Shown piece after piece: positions 49,492 to 63,000 of a stretch of 64,000 bases of DNA. The notes under the pieces were generated by a model. The model did not search any database. It was given only the letters and a program-made list of their open reading frames with translations, and was not told the DNA's origin. The stretch is taken from the NCBI RefSeq assembly GCF_032062135.1, contig NC_092860.1, forward strand, positions 132,542,626-132,606,625, in the 5' to 3' direction. The position numbers were made by a program, and so were the translations under genes. The first letter of the stretch is position 1. The number at the start of each line of letters is the position of its first letter. This DNA is from Pyxicephalus adspersus. Lineage: Eukaryota; Chordata; Amphibia; Anura; Pyxicephalidae.

Positions 49492-50790
49492 AACAATAGC
49501 TGGCAATGACAAGACCTTCAACAGCTAAGTTCTAAAACTAGATCCTTCTTATTCTGCAATAGTAGGCATTCTAATATCATTGTATTCTATAACTGCAAGG
49601 TTTCCAGCCACAATACGCCTGCCTAAATAGAGATATACCATGTTCATATTTCCCTAAAAATGAACTTTTAGCAGGCATTAAGCCCACATTCCAAACCCAT
49701 TTTTTGTAAAAAAAAAAAAAGTTTAAAAAAAGGCACAGGCAGCAACCAAACCACCACAAAAACAGATTTGATAAGGGTTACAGTCTCTGTACCAGTTTAA
49801 CTGCATCACTAATGGGGAGTCCAGTGACACTTTCAGTGTGAGATTTACTCACAAGCCCCTGCGAACTGATTGCCTAGAAAAAGAATTGAATCTTTCTGTG
49901 TTTAACATTCAATGTAAGCAAATAAATAGTGTGTGTTTAGATGACTTCTTTTCAATTTGTGAATCAATTTACACATCCAGGGTTTGCAACCCCAAAATAA
50001 CTAATGCCTTCTCCCCAAGATAATCCAAGAACAAACAGGAATTTAAACTTGGGCTGTTTAAATAACATTGAAAAAAATAAACTTTACTCCACAGTTTAAA
50101 CGGAGGGATTAGGAGAACACAGCATTTCCTGACCTAAGCATTAATCAGACATAATAGCTCAGCAGGGACCTCTAAGCACTCCCAGGTCCTCCTATCCTAA
50201 CAGGTAGACACCATGCAGGCTGTCTGCTTTGTAATCACATGGTGCGCTGTAAACTGGGGGGGTTATTGAGGACCAAAGTACTTTTTTAATATTACCTGTG
50301 CAAACACAGACAAATCCAATTTAGGCAAATTCTGTTTCCTTTTGAATTAATTACTTTTTAGACTCAAGAGGAGCAGAAAATGTCTTATTCACAGTTTGGG
50401 CCACAAATAGAATAAATCCCATTTCTTTACACCGATTGCCTATGCAAATCCAGATTTTGCCTTGAAAAAAGAAAGAACAATGACATCTTTACTGTTCTGC
50501 ATATATGGTGCAATCGAAGCTGTGTGTGGAAACCTGGATTAGTGCACAAATCTGGAAGAAATACACAAACTAAGAATGAAATAAAAAAAGACAAATTCTT
50601 TTTGTATGTAGAGAAAATTTGTTTATCTGTTTAGCCCAGATTACAGCTTTAAATCCCACAACTACTAAAATCAATCATCAGTTACTGATAAAACTAGTAA
50701 AAAGATGTACGGAGAGGAGAATCAAACTATGCAGTCAAACCAACTTGAAACCATTAGGATTCAGCAGTAAAATAGTAGCTCTGCCTGTTA

Positions 50791-50830
50791 ACCAGACAGC
50801 ACAGTCTCAGTACCAGACAGCACAGTCTCC
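50791..50830. repeat. 21-base tandem duplication
   Basis: ACCAGACAGCACAGTCTC is present at 50791 and 50812. There is essentially no divergence, so it is recent or under slippage. Confidence 0.85.
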
Positions 50831-51927
50831 AATAGTATATTCCTATTTTAGGAAAAATAATTATGTGCAAAAAGGGTGTATCCAATACCCGAGGGCCTCA
50901 TCATTCATATGTGTCTAGGACAGCATGATGTCTAAATACAGCCCATTGCAATAAACTACTAGCCCAGCACTTCCATATCTGAGAGCTGTTTAATGGATTT
51001 TTTTCACACTGACTCAAAGGTCTTGTAAAAATAAAATACACAGAACACATAAAGTGTAACTGCAAGCCTGGAGCTGACCAGCTGACTACACACCTAGAAA
51101 AACATAGCAATGTACACCTTCCAGGTGCAAATAACTGCCAAGCTATTTTAACGGTGAGAGAATGACCTGTCATAAGCAAAAAGGGCCCTTCACTGCAACA
51201 TGTGCCTGCACGCTGCTGACTGCACTGATGCCAACGTGAAGATTTCCACTTGTATGACTTCAAGGAGGCCAAAAGTGTCAGTGCAGAGGAACAATGTCTG
51301 GAGGAAGTGGAAGACATAAGCATGTAGCTTTGTTCCAGGAGGACAGGTGTGTCTCCCGCGGTGTTAAACTGTAAACATTTAACAAGTCTTGTAGCCTGGC
51401 TGTCGGAATGCACACCTCTAGGCAATGCAGTGCAATCAGGCAGCTGAGAACAACTTTGTCCTGTAAAACATACACTTCCTACAGCCACACAAATATCTCC
51501 CATGGATCATTTTAATGCTGTATGGCAAAGACTACAAGAAAATATTATTTAGGTTTATTCCTGCCACTTGGTGGTAGAATCTGGCCTGATGCAAAACCAC
51601 TCGCCCCGTCCATTTATTGTCTCCCGTTTGGGAATCCGTATTGATTTATGTTAGGAGCACATTAAAAAATACTTAATATGTACTTAGCAATCAAAGGAAA
51701 AAACAAAATGCAGATATTAATTTGGCTGGTGTAGGACATACTGAAAAATAAATCTGTTCTTTGCAATGTACAATGCAGACATTTTTGTTTTTTATTATGG
51801 TACACAGTAAACTAAATTCAGATTTATGTTTATTAAAGGGCAGTCCTACAGTTAAAACTTCTTTTTAGCTTTTGATCGTTTAGGTGAATGTTCAAACATC
51901 ACCTGCAAATCTCTAAATGACCATATC

Positions 51928-52165
51928 GACCAGACTTTTTAGCATGGGGGAACCCTATATCTTTCAGGTCTTCAGGGAACTCCTGATATAACTATTATAT
52001 CCACACCTCACAGTATATTAGTTTGGCAGTCAGTACATAATATTGCTGTTCACTCACACAGATAGCAAAAAAAGATCACTGGTGTCACTTAAACTAACCT
52101 GAGAGTCACAAACTGAAGAATTCCCCAGCAACCTCTGGACGGACCTTGGTTGAGAAAAACTGATC
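51928..52165. repeat. Unnamed interspersed repeat, copy 2
   Basis: Counterpart of 39760-39960: GACTTTTTAGCATG, AGGGAACTCCTGATATAACT, GTACATAATATTGCTGTTC, AAAAGATCACTGGTG. It continues further right (CAACCTCTGGACGGACC, TTGGTTGAGAAAAACTGATC). Confidence 0.6.
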
Positions 52166-55100
52166 TAGACCAAGTTACTCAAAAGCATTCTATATCACAA
52201 TAAATAGGCTGCTAACACACAATTTTATGTAGGAGTGTGAAGACGTGAATATAGAAAAAACCATACACCTGTAACACAAACCCAACATAACACAAATTTT
52301 GTTATAATTTAATTTAGGTGGCTACTTGACTGGTAAAAATAAAACCCGTTTCCAATATTAATAACTGTAAAAGACTACAAAGTTACTTTATTTTCTCAGT
52401 AAAGATGGCAACCCTACCAATGACGAAATACACACACTCCGCTACACATCTGTGTTCAGAATAAAGGATAAGACAAATCCTGATTAACTGCTATGGCTTT
52501 TAGGATTTTGCGGTTGAGTACAGGTGACTGATTGACTTTAGGTGACCTCTAAGAAATAAAATATGTTTTTATTATGCCTATTACAAAATAAATTTTAATG
52601 GCCAGTTCTGTACAATACAGAAAGCACCTTGATAACCAATAAGGAAATCCGCTCCTGTGCTGGAATTAATTAATAGATTTACTTATGACAGGCAGCTCCA
52701 TGATCCGTAAAATTGAATCATAATAAAGCTGTACTCAATGTAGGTTGATCTATAGTATGCAGCCATGGCACGATGATGCAGTTAGTATAATGACACAGTG
52801 ACATTGTGCTGAAGCTGTCAATAGTTCCGGAATGGATTGACATGTTCTGAGTGAGAGAATGTTTTCAACAGTAAATATGTTCGCTGGAGTTTGATTCTTT
52901 GTAAAGGTCTCAGAATGACACAAGCAAAGTGACTGTCTTAAGTGCCTGTCTCAAGCTTTATAGACAAGAATAAGCATGGGTGTCTTTTATTCCCGGACAG
53001 TTTAATTGACCTGTAACTGATGGAATATTTCTTGCATGACAAGCAGACTGTCCACATCAAGGACCTAACCCTAAAATGGGAACTGCTGAAATATTTTTGG
53101 ATGGGGGTTTCTTACAACTTCTTCATAAATATTATAAATATGTCAGGTATTTCTGACTCCTTTACATAAAAAGTCTGTAGCCTCAAGCCTTAAAGTAGAT
53201 TAAAACCATAACTGGGTGCCATTTCACTGACTATAATGCAGTGTATCATTACCAATTGTAATTGAACTAAAGTTCCACTTTAAACATTTGCAGTCAGGTA
53301 GGATTTCATTGCAGAAAGGGACAGGCCATGTCCCATCTGCAATAAAACATATTCACCTGGCTGATCGATTCCTTAGCTGTTAAAATCACTGAGCTACGCA
53401 TGTCCCGGCACATCCTGACTTACCCAGCTATTGCCAGGACTGAATGAATGCAAACAGGATGGTCGAAGATCTGAAAGAAGAGGATGACCAGCATACATTT
53501 TTTCTTTATTTTTTATTTTACCATTTCAACAAATTTGGATGGAAAATCTCTTCAACCGATACAGTAGCAAGAACATATATTTTAAACAATTAAAAGACCT
53601 ATGACCTCCAAGAGAATTGCATTGTGGTCTGCTCTTCCCCTCTTCCATATTTCTTACCCTGGTGTTCCTTTACTGAGCAGTTACAGACTATCCAAATAAA
53701 TCTTTGGATGATACTTGTAATAACTTTTGTGTCTGTGACAGTTTGCAAGGAACAGACCAATGAAAGCTCCAATTTCCTTGGCTCAGGTGAAGTTGTACTG
53801 ACAGATATATAGTAACTCCTGAGCTTAATTGTAGTTGTATCAACTTATAATGAGGTTATAGTATGCAGCCATTCATTTCATGCTAAGCAGAGCTGTGTAT
53901 GTGTGTCTGGGGCAGAGTAATGTGTATATTGTAAACTCAGCAGTTGTGTTTCTTCTTTCTTCTTCTTATTTCTATCCATATCTTCAGATTTTAGCAGACA
54001 AAATGCCGATTCTTTCCTCTCATGCCATGAGAGTTGTCACACCTCGATTGACAGAACTCAGTGAGGAGATAAAGGAATTATGAGGTGAAGGACAAGTAAC
54101 AATAGTGTTGTCGGGGCTTGTGCGAAATGCCGACTCTATTCTATCCCAAAACCAATCTGCCATAAATTCAGTAACATCTTCTCTAAGCCAATCATTCAAT
54201 CTCCTTGTGTATATCCAGCTATACCCCAGTCTATATTTTTCTCCTTCCTGTCTGTGAATGCCACCAACACACCTGTCACAACATACTACAGTACCACCAA
54301 ATTAAATTAAAAGTAAAATATTTCAGCTTTCATCCATAGAATTACTTTGTCATGCAAGCTTACGCGAATAAAGACATCTTAACAGTAATGGATTTGTTTG
54401 AATTCTTGAATAAAGTATATATAAGCTTTGACATGGTAATGCCATGTTTACTCTTTCTAAATCTGCAGCTTTCAATTTTAAAATACTTGCCAATCCTGCC
54501 ATGAAGATCTCTGTCTCTGTCTCTTGATAATTCTGTTATGCTAATCTGTCACACTGGTCTTTGATTGAGACTATAAGTGGTTCTTTTACCACACATTATG
54601 CAGGCGTGATCCACTGTTGTCACCATCAGAAGAGCAGTTTTGAGAAATGAGCCATCACCAGAGTGCATGTAGTTCAGGAATAGATACAAATAAGATTCGG
54701 AAGAACAGCGGCACTGAGATACAACGTAGGACTACCATATTATTGTACACACTGCTGGATGGTCCATATCTACTTACCATTTTAAAAGGATCTTTAAGTC
54801 AAATACTAAATGTATTTTCTATTTAAAGTTTTGCATTTAATGTTCTATTTACTTTTCATTTTTCAAGCACTAGGAGCTGGAGATGTCTGGTGGCCTCCTT
54901 ACAGGAGGAAACGGCAAAAGATGAACTTAATAAGTGTGATTGAGGGGGTTGTTAGTAAGAGAGGTGACAAGGAAAGCTGCAGAATATGAATACACATGTC
55001 ACCCACCTGTCTATAGTATGTGTCACAAGACTGGTTGTAAAGAATTAAAAATAGTTTGGTAGTACAAAAGTGCATATGCATGTAGTTCAACTGTGTATAA

Positions 55101-56780
55101 AATGCAGTCTGGCATTCCTAATGGCCCTTCCACAAGGGAAAGATGAAACAATGACAAGACTGCGCACTTTATACAAGTATTATGCCTCATGCTGCAATCC
55201 AGACTTCTAAAAATTTGTACTTTATTTCTAGGTCCAAACTAACAAATCATTTTCATTTTTAAAAATTCATGCCATGTGTCTTATATTCGTTATGAAAAAG
55301 CAGTGTAAAAAAATGACAAACCTCATGCAGCTGCTATGTTTGGGAATATTAGCAGTAACATATATACCTCACATTTACACCAATCGGGAACTGATCAGAA
55401 ATGAGCAATATAGCCAATCACTCACTGTCAGACTTTGGAGAAGCCGGGATAGGGATTTCAATCTATGTGGGACAGCACTGGGAATTTAGTGCTGCCATCT
55501 GTTGTGGTCTGCACATTGCTTGCAAAATTTAGTTTAGCAAAATAAAGCCATTTGGCTCAGCACACCTTTTAGGCAAAGCATTGGGCGGAGGAGCGGGAGT
55601 GCTTGGCGGGAGCTCGAAACATTTGCTGAGCTCCTCCTTGTTATTCCCCGATGAACTTCACTAAATAGTTTTTTGTACTGTAAAATTTCTGACATGAAAA
55701 ACAAATACATAAAGATGAGTTAAAAATGTTATTCGGCAGAATACTAAATGAAAATCTGTGAAAGACGAGATGTAATGTTATAAAATAGGTATAATTCAAA
55801 ATGGCGTATAAAATTAATTTATCTGTGAACCATTACTTGACCCCAGTCATGGAACCGAATGAAAAACTTCCAAACTTTTGCCAAAAAGTGATTAATAACT
55901 GAGCTTTCCCACAGACTTCCTTGCAGAATAGGCCTTCATTTGGCAATAAACCTGATGCATTACATAAGCACATGTGAGATGCCGAAAGGTTTATACAACT
56001 GCACATGTCGGCACTAATCATACATGGACATTAGGAATGTCCTATTTTAATTACACAATGACTGATCCCATCTCAACAGCTGAATGAGAACAGAATTTCT
56101 TTTGTTACCGGCCACCATCTTAGACTTTCTTTACATAAGATGGTGGAACAATAGGAAATATTGTGAATGGGGGCATGCAAAACACATTTAAAGCAATACT
56201 TCTTCCTCAATTACTGTCTGCTACATTGTTTGTAGGTTAGCTATAATTAGGCAAAGTATTTAGCTATCCAACAGCTCATGTAACGCTTTGTGTGTCTCGC
56301 TGTGGCCCCTCCGCTGCACCTCAGAACTGTTAGTGTGGTTTATACCAATATTTCTTTTCTATGATTAATATAATGAGCCCTGAGATTTGGAGAGATGCCT
56401 AGGCCTGCTAGCATTTTGATACACAAGGACCATTAAACTTAAAAAACAGGTTGATTCACTATGAAAGGCATATGGTAACGTTTATAACCTCCTTCCCCGT
56501 ATTCCCTTGGATATATTGGAACCTACCAAGCTGGATCAGTATCGTAGATGTAACCTTTGGTGTACCAAAGCAAAACGTTAGCTGGGCTCATTACAATAAT
56601 TCAATACTTTAAAGGAAATTATACAATAATTGTCTTTTAATTATGACCTGACCCAGTGCCATACCAATTCTGTTTCAGGCAGACATATGAAGAGTTTTTT
56701 TGTCAAAAATGAACAATGTAAACATTATTAGGAGAACAAGACTTTAAAACTGAGCTCCAGGCAGATATAAAACACACAAC

Positions 56781-57103
56781 CTTATTATTACACAATATTT
56801 ATATAGCACCATCATATTTCGCAGCGCTGTACAAAGTCCATAGTCATGTCACTAACTGTCACTCAAAGGGGCTCACAATCTAATGTCCCTACCATGGTCA
56901 TATGTCATTTATACAGTCTCAGGTGAATTTTGGGGGGAAGCCAATTAACTGCACTGCATGTTTTTGGGATGTGGGAAAAAACCCACGCAGACACGGGGAG
57001 AACCTGCAAACTCCATGCAGATAGCATCCTGGCCGAGATTCAAACCTGGGACCTAGTGCTGCAAAGGCCAGAGTGCTACCTCTGACCACCGTGCAGCTCG
57101 ATA
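56781..57103 (-). mobile_element. LINE-2-like 3' region, longest copy in the window
   Basis: Read on the plus strand it contains TTTATATAGCACCATCATAT, CGCAGCGCTGTACAAAGTCC, CTCAAAGGGGCTCACAATCT, CCCACGCAGACACGGGGAG, GCAAACTCCATGCAGATAGC and GACCACCGTGCAGC. These blocks recur, degraded, at 18499, 22339, 41940 and 44096. Family placement in LINE-2 is from memory of similar tails. Confidence 0.7.
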
Positions 57104-59199
57104 CTTATAAATTAATGAAAAAATGTATTTATTGAAATACAATTTGTGTAACAGTGGAATTGGTTTCAGCCTCCTGCAAAGTGCCCTCCCCTTTTCTAAC
57201 TTGGAGCTTGGACACTCACCCCTCTCCCAACCCAACCCATTGAAATTTACATTCACAGTGCACCCTATTCATCTGTTGAATTACTGTGCAAGCTCAATGA
57301 CCTGCTCCTGCTCCATTAATAGAGTTCAGGGTAGGCGATTGGCTACTCAGGCCCAAAAACTGCATCCTGGAAGGTAGTGGAGATGGTCACATGTCCAAGG
57401 GCTTTGATAGTACAAAAGAATGATTGAAATGCTCAGCAATGTCCATATCACATTGGGCTGGGTGGGTAAACTTTCATTGGAACTCTGAAAGTGACCGATT
57501 TTCTTTGAAGCCCAACTGAATATAATTTTACTGCCCACAGGCAGGCTTTGTTATGATAAAAGAGACTGTATGTCTAATATGTCAGAAATGCTTCTACCTG
57601 CCTATCAGCACTCTTTTCTTATGTCTGCAAACTAAGCTGCACATGTAGTGAAAGGAAGTTAACTCAGGGAGAAAGTAACTCTCTGTGCCTGCATAGCAAT
57701 TACCCCATCCTGGCCCCAGCCAATCGGGGGGCTAAAGACTCAAAATCCAGAAGAAGATCAGGAAAAGGTTACGAATGAGAGAGTGGGGAATTGCAGTGCT
57801 GGAGGGGATCTTTTTTCACAGTAGGTGTCCTAAAATACAAATATATAAATTAACAAAAGCTTTAATGTAGGATAACCATAGTGCCATATTAAGGATTTTT
57901 CAAAATACACTGAAATATGGTCTTGTAATTAATTACAATTTTTGCCCTCGTTACTCCAAGCAACTAAATTCTTTTCAATTTTTAAGCTGAAACAATTAGC
58001 CTTGTAGTGAGAATTGTATTTAATTCATTACAATGAATTAGGGGTTTCGGTAAAGAACTTCGGAAGTCTTTGTCATCAGCACAGATTATATTGTACACAT
58101 AAACATTATTAAGGCATTTGCCATATTTTGTCTCTCTTTATTGAGGGGGAATGAAACATGAATGTTCATCTGGTAAAGCCAGCACCACACTTGAACAGCA
58201 CAGCTCAGTCCAGACTGCCAGGCGTTCATGGTCTGCTGAGCACATGGAAATCAATCCAAGGCACTGCTCTGTTGCAGGGTTGTGTTTTGCTTTTGTGCAA
58301 ATGTTGCACCTGCACATTATCTTTGAGGAGCCCTGTAGATCAAGTGTTTCTGTGACTGTAACTAGTCATCTGTGTCTGTCTCACAGCACTCTTATTCAGA
58401 GCGCTGTTCCCTTTTCCAGTTAATTAAGAAACCATCCAAAAAAAAAAAACATCCAGTGGTAAGCACATAATGCTCACAATAGGAAGCCTCTCTGATATTC
58501 AGGCTGCAAAACTCACTGGTGGAATAATTAAGAGACTTGCCAATACGCCAGCTATGTTCTTCAATTACTCAAGATCAATGGTGTGCTGTAACCCATGGTG
58601 ACCAATCAAATTCACCTAAATTAGCCACACTTACAAAAGATGATTTTTTTTGTCCGTCTGAAACTTATTGAAAATATTTAGCAACAGGAAAGAGACTTTA
58701 TCTATAAAGAAATTGGTAATACATGTATTTAGTGTTCAGAAATCATAACTACCCTGCAAGAGAGCTGTAGAATAAAATGAAATTGCACAAAGTGTGTATG
58801 TCCTTTGTGCTCCAGTTTCCTTCCAACACCCAAAAATATACATAAAGGTGAAAATAAGAACTTACTATGACTTTCAGCCAACTAAACCTTTGTAGGAGTA
58901 CAGGAAGGAAATATGTCTATATGCTTTCCCCTCGAAAGAGATAGAACAGACTATAAGTATAATTTTATAACTATAATAAGTATTCTTGATATTTTTTGCC
59001 TTTCCACTCATTTGCTTTGTCACTATGTTGTTTTATACTAAAGAGTGCATTGATATAATGCACCTCTCACTCCATGCAACTCAATTACAGTCACCATTTA
59101 ACACTACTAGGGTGGAAGAAAAATATATATACAGTATGTAATATGCAATCATGTCTGCTCTCATGTAAGAAAATAATAACCATAATAATAATAATATTT

Positions 59200-59232
59200 A
59201 AAAAAACAATAAAAAAACAATAAAAAAACAAT
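59200..59232. repeat. Tandem A-rich repeat, unit 11 bases
   Basis: Three copies of AAAAAAACAAT, preceded by an AAT run. Confidence 0.85.
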
Positions 59233-59957
59233 AAAAATGTTTCAGAACCATTGATTTATTAAAGCTGATTAGGCCCATCCTTTTTATTAACAAGTCTTTT
59301 CACTAGACTAAAAATATTTTGGATTTATCTTGTTAAAAAGGTGTATGAAATTATAATTAAAAAAAATATTACTCATCTTTCTAAAAATGACAACAAGATG
59401 GCAACATTGTTCAATAAACCAACCATAGTACTTTTTTCCCGGTCTCCCTTTGTTAGAAGCCATTGTTGGTTGATTATGACTGGGGGATGCCACTTGATTG
59501 AGCAGTTCTAACGTTGGTTGCAACAGTTCCAGCCTAGCAGTTACCACTTTTACTAATCACACACCACAGGATTATCCTTTAGTAGCCAGCTACAAGACAA
59601 CAGCTCAGTTAAGTCTATTTTACACAGTCCTGTGTCTATTGTCTAACGTGTAGTTCTAGGTTAAGAGCAGAAAGCATGCATTCATTTAAGTGTGTGAATT
59701 CCGAGTGTGTCAGTCTGATGCCTTAATAAGTGTTCATGTTAATTGTTCTAAAAGCAGATGGATGTGGCCTAGTTCAACAATAACTTTGCCTGCCAGGAAA
59801 GTTTTCCCTTGAAAAGTAGGTAGGTTTAGGACATGTCAGTCACCCACTGACAACAAGAAAAGCCATTTTGCTCATGATGTCACTAATTGCAACAAACTCA
59901 AAATACATTGTTGCAATTTCAATGTATCCTGTTTAATGTAGAAAACTTTTGGTCATG

Positions 59958-59958
<1 letters not shown>

Positions 59959-60006
<48 letters not shown>

Positions 60007-60013
60007 TATACTC
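59959..60013. repeat. (AT)n microsatellite with short interruptions
   Basis: A long TA run interrupted by ACACATATATATACTC near its right end. Confidence 0.95.
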
Positions 60014-63000
60014 ATATAAAACTTAGAGGTACATTCTACAGGTACCACAGGTATCTTCCAGCTCCTTTGATCATTTCAGCCCACAAATGGTCCATGAACC
60101 ATAAACTATGGCTTCCTTATTGTTTCCAGTACTTGCAATAAATTAATTATTGCATATATTGCATAAGGGTTTTTGTACTCACTGTGCATGCTCATGGGGG
60201 TACAGTTGAAAATGCTGTGTCCTATATAAATGCTTCTTGAAGCTGGAATGAATGTTTGCTTAGGCTGCCCTAGAATTAGGTGTTCAAGAGTTTTGGACAA
60301 TGCAGATTAGGGTCATACTGGTAAAATATGCCAGTTAGAGCACCACAAATCCTGCTCTGCTAGTTACTACCACCAGACCCACAGTGCTTGAAAGTAGCTA
60401 AAGAATGTATAACATTTTCTAAAATACATATTTTTACAAATACCAAGATTTTATTTAGACTATGCAAACATGGCAGCAAGAAAAGCACAAATGAATAGAA
60501 TCTCTATGGATGACCTTTTTGTAAGTCCAGAAACAAATCATACAATGACACAGTGGTGTTAAGAATAAAATGAAAAACTAGATACATTTAAATAAATAAA
60601 AATAATGTTTAACCCTCATTAACCGTCATTCATTTTGTACTTACATTGTAACTAAAAATGAAATAAACCAATTTGCAAGTTTTTAGTTTTGGAGCCAGTG
60701 TGTGTTCCCTGAGCCGCAGCTGTTTGCTAGTAAGGTGCACAAACAAGTGGACTGAACTGGAACAAAGTACCTTGTGGCCGGCAGCAACCGCAGTATTAGA
60801 CCTTGGATGCTTTAAGAGCTGACATCTGACAAAAGGACAGCTCTACATAATGAGCGCACACATGCATTTTCAAGAGCACATCTTAAAATCAGTTTTCTAC
60901 AAGATGCCTTCTGGCTGCAATATTCGTATGTACACTGACAGTCAGTGGGGACAGAGAAACAGATGTGCTTTGTTTGTTTCCTAATAGATTCTGATTTAAA
61001 AAGCGGAAATAACCATAAGAGCCATATAAGATTTTACATTGAAGCAGGCCTCCGATGTCCTGTGGCGATTTATTCAGCATATCTGCAATCGTTACATTTT
61101 CAATATATCACTTGACGTGGGTAATTTTGCTCTGTAACTTAAGGAAAGCAAAGAAACTTTTTTTTTCTTTTTTAAATTTGATTTACTCTGAAAAACTATT
61201 ATATCTCTGCAATTACCCCAATTTTCCTTAACAGAGAACTATACCCAATACATTTTTAGGCAGGTTCATGAACAGGCTGGAATTTTTAAAAAGGTTACGG
61301 AGGCCTAAGGCTAGCGTGCTAATTTTACAGGGGTGCAGCCTGCCCTTTGTGTGATTATTGTAAGTCTACTGTCAGCCAAAAATGTTTTTTCTTTAACTTA
61401 GTAGTAGTGTCCAGACTAAATATTTAGTTCGGATGGTTGGCATTAAAATTACTTTTATAGCTCTCTGTCTTAATATGGGCCACTTATCTATAAATCCTAT
61501 TTATGGATGTCAGTCATAACATTGTGAGGGAAAATTTCAACACTTCTTTTTATTATGTGTGTAAACACCAAATATGAACTTTCCTTCCTTACACCCTTTC
61601 GGTCTGTAAAATATATATCAAATAATTTTTGATCTTTTAGTAATCAAGTATTTTCTGCCTGTGCTTCACTAATATCAAATAACAATATCATCAGCCTTGG
61701 ACAGTTCTCCAGTGGACTACAGAGCACCCTCCACTGTGTTATGTAGGTAGGGATGGGTTTTCTGAAGACTTGTCCTAGGGTGGCAAGGCTGTGTCTGCAT
61801 AGATACAGAACAGGAAGTGATCATCCTAGGACACCAAGTGTGTTGCTAGCAGGATCTCCAAGGTAAAAGTAAAAAACACAAGAAGGAAAGGATTAAAAAC
61901 TGATTAAAAAACAGTCCTGCAAATCCTAAATAAAAAAACAAAAATCAAAAGATCATTTTTCTTTTTTATGGTAGACCTTAAGAAACTCCAGAGACTAAGA
62001 GGACTATAGTTTCCCTTTAAATGGACATTAATATCTTTTGTGTTGCATATTGAAACATTTTCTGCTGACATGTCATGCTAGGAGGGGACAAAGCTCTGCC
62101 ACATCCAAGTTACTGCATTGTACTCCTGATGCGTGAAATGGGAATGGCTTTAACAAAAGCTAGTGTGTGCGAGATGAAGATGTAACAAGACAGCCTAGAA
62201 ATAGACCACCAACTGCAATGTCAATACAAAACTCAACCGCCCTCCTGCCCTCCTTTCGTACACGTTCTTCTATTATTTGTTCATAAACTGCAAATGTGAT
62301 CCAGCAGTTGCTGAGCCATACAGAAATAAAGAAAAGAACTGAGATTAAACAGAGCACCAGCAGCAATCTATGTTGCAATTGTCAAAACTTTATGTGACAA
62401 CAAAGCGGATAAAGTTTTAACATATGCATTTAAATCCAGTTTCTGTCCAGTAGATGAATGACATTCAGCAATATTGGGCAAACAGAAAAACATAAAAAGA
62501 ATAAGTGTCCCTTCCTTCCTGAATATACATGGGTTTCCTATTTCATTTAGTCTGTATTGAATCTTGCTGAATACAGTTTGAATATATTGGTCGATCAATT
62601 GGCCATACTACCTAAAACCCCCAAAAATTGAAAAAAGACTTACTGGTTGTGTTTAGACTACTCTGTTACATAGGGCTGATTTTGATCAACTTTTCCAGCT
62701 GAACCTGTTAGATAAAGTCATATGCTTGTTGGGATCTTTTTTTCCTAAAAGATTTCTAATATGAGTAAATGTAAAATAAAGGGCAAATAGCCAAGGTGCC
62801 ATCCTTCCTCTGAATACACTGTAGCCCTATCACCCATACTCAATAACAGAGATGAATATTGCACCATAGTGAATCACCCAGGAAGGGGTTGAAGCCCCCT
62901 TATATACTATGTTGGAAGACTGAAGATTATATTGTAAATTATAAGACTTACATTATGTAAAAGTGAGTTTAGCCTCGGATAATATGGAATAATATTGTGT

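Noticed and set aside
53266..53480. Possible interspersed repeat (GTTCCACTTTAAACATTTGC...CATGTCCCATCTGCAATAAA)
   Set aside because: It looks familiar from frog intergenic DNA, but no second copy in the window supports it and I cannot name a family.
61765..61838. Inverted repeat TGTCCTAGG ... CCTAGGACA
   Set aside because: Arms are only nine bases with a long loop; not enough to call an element.
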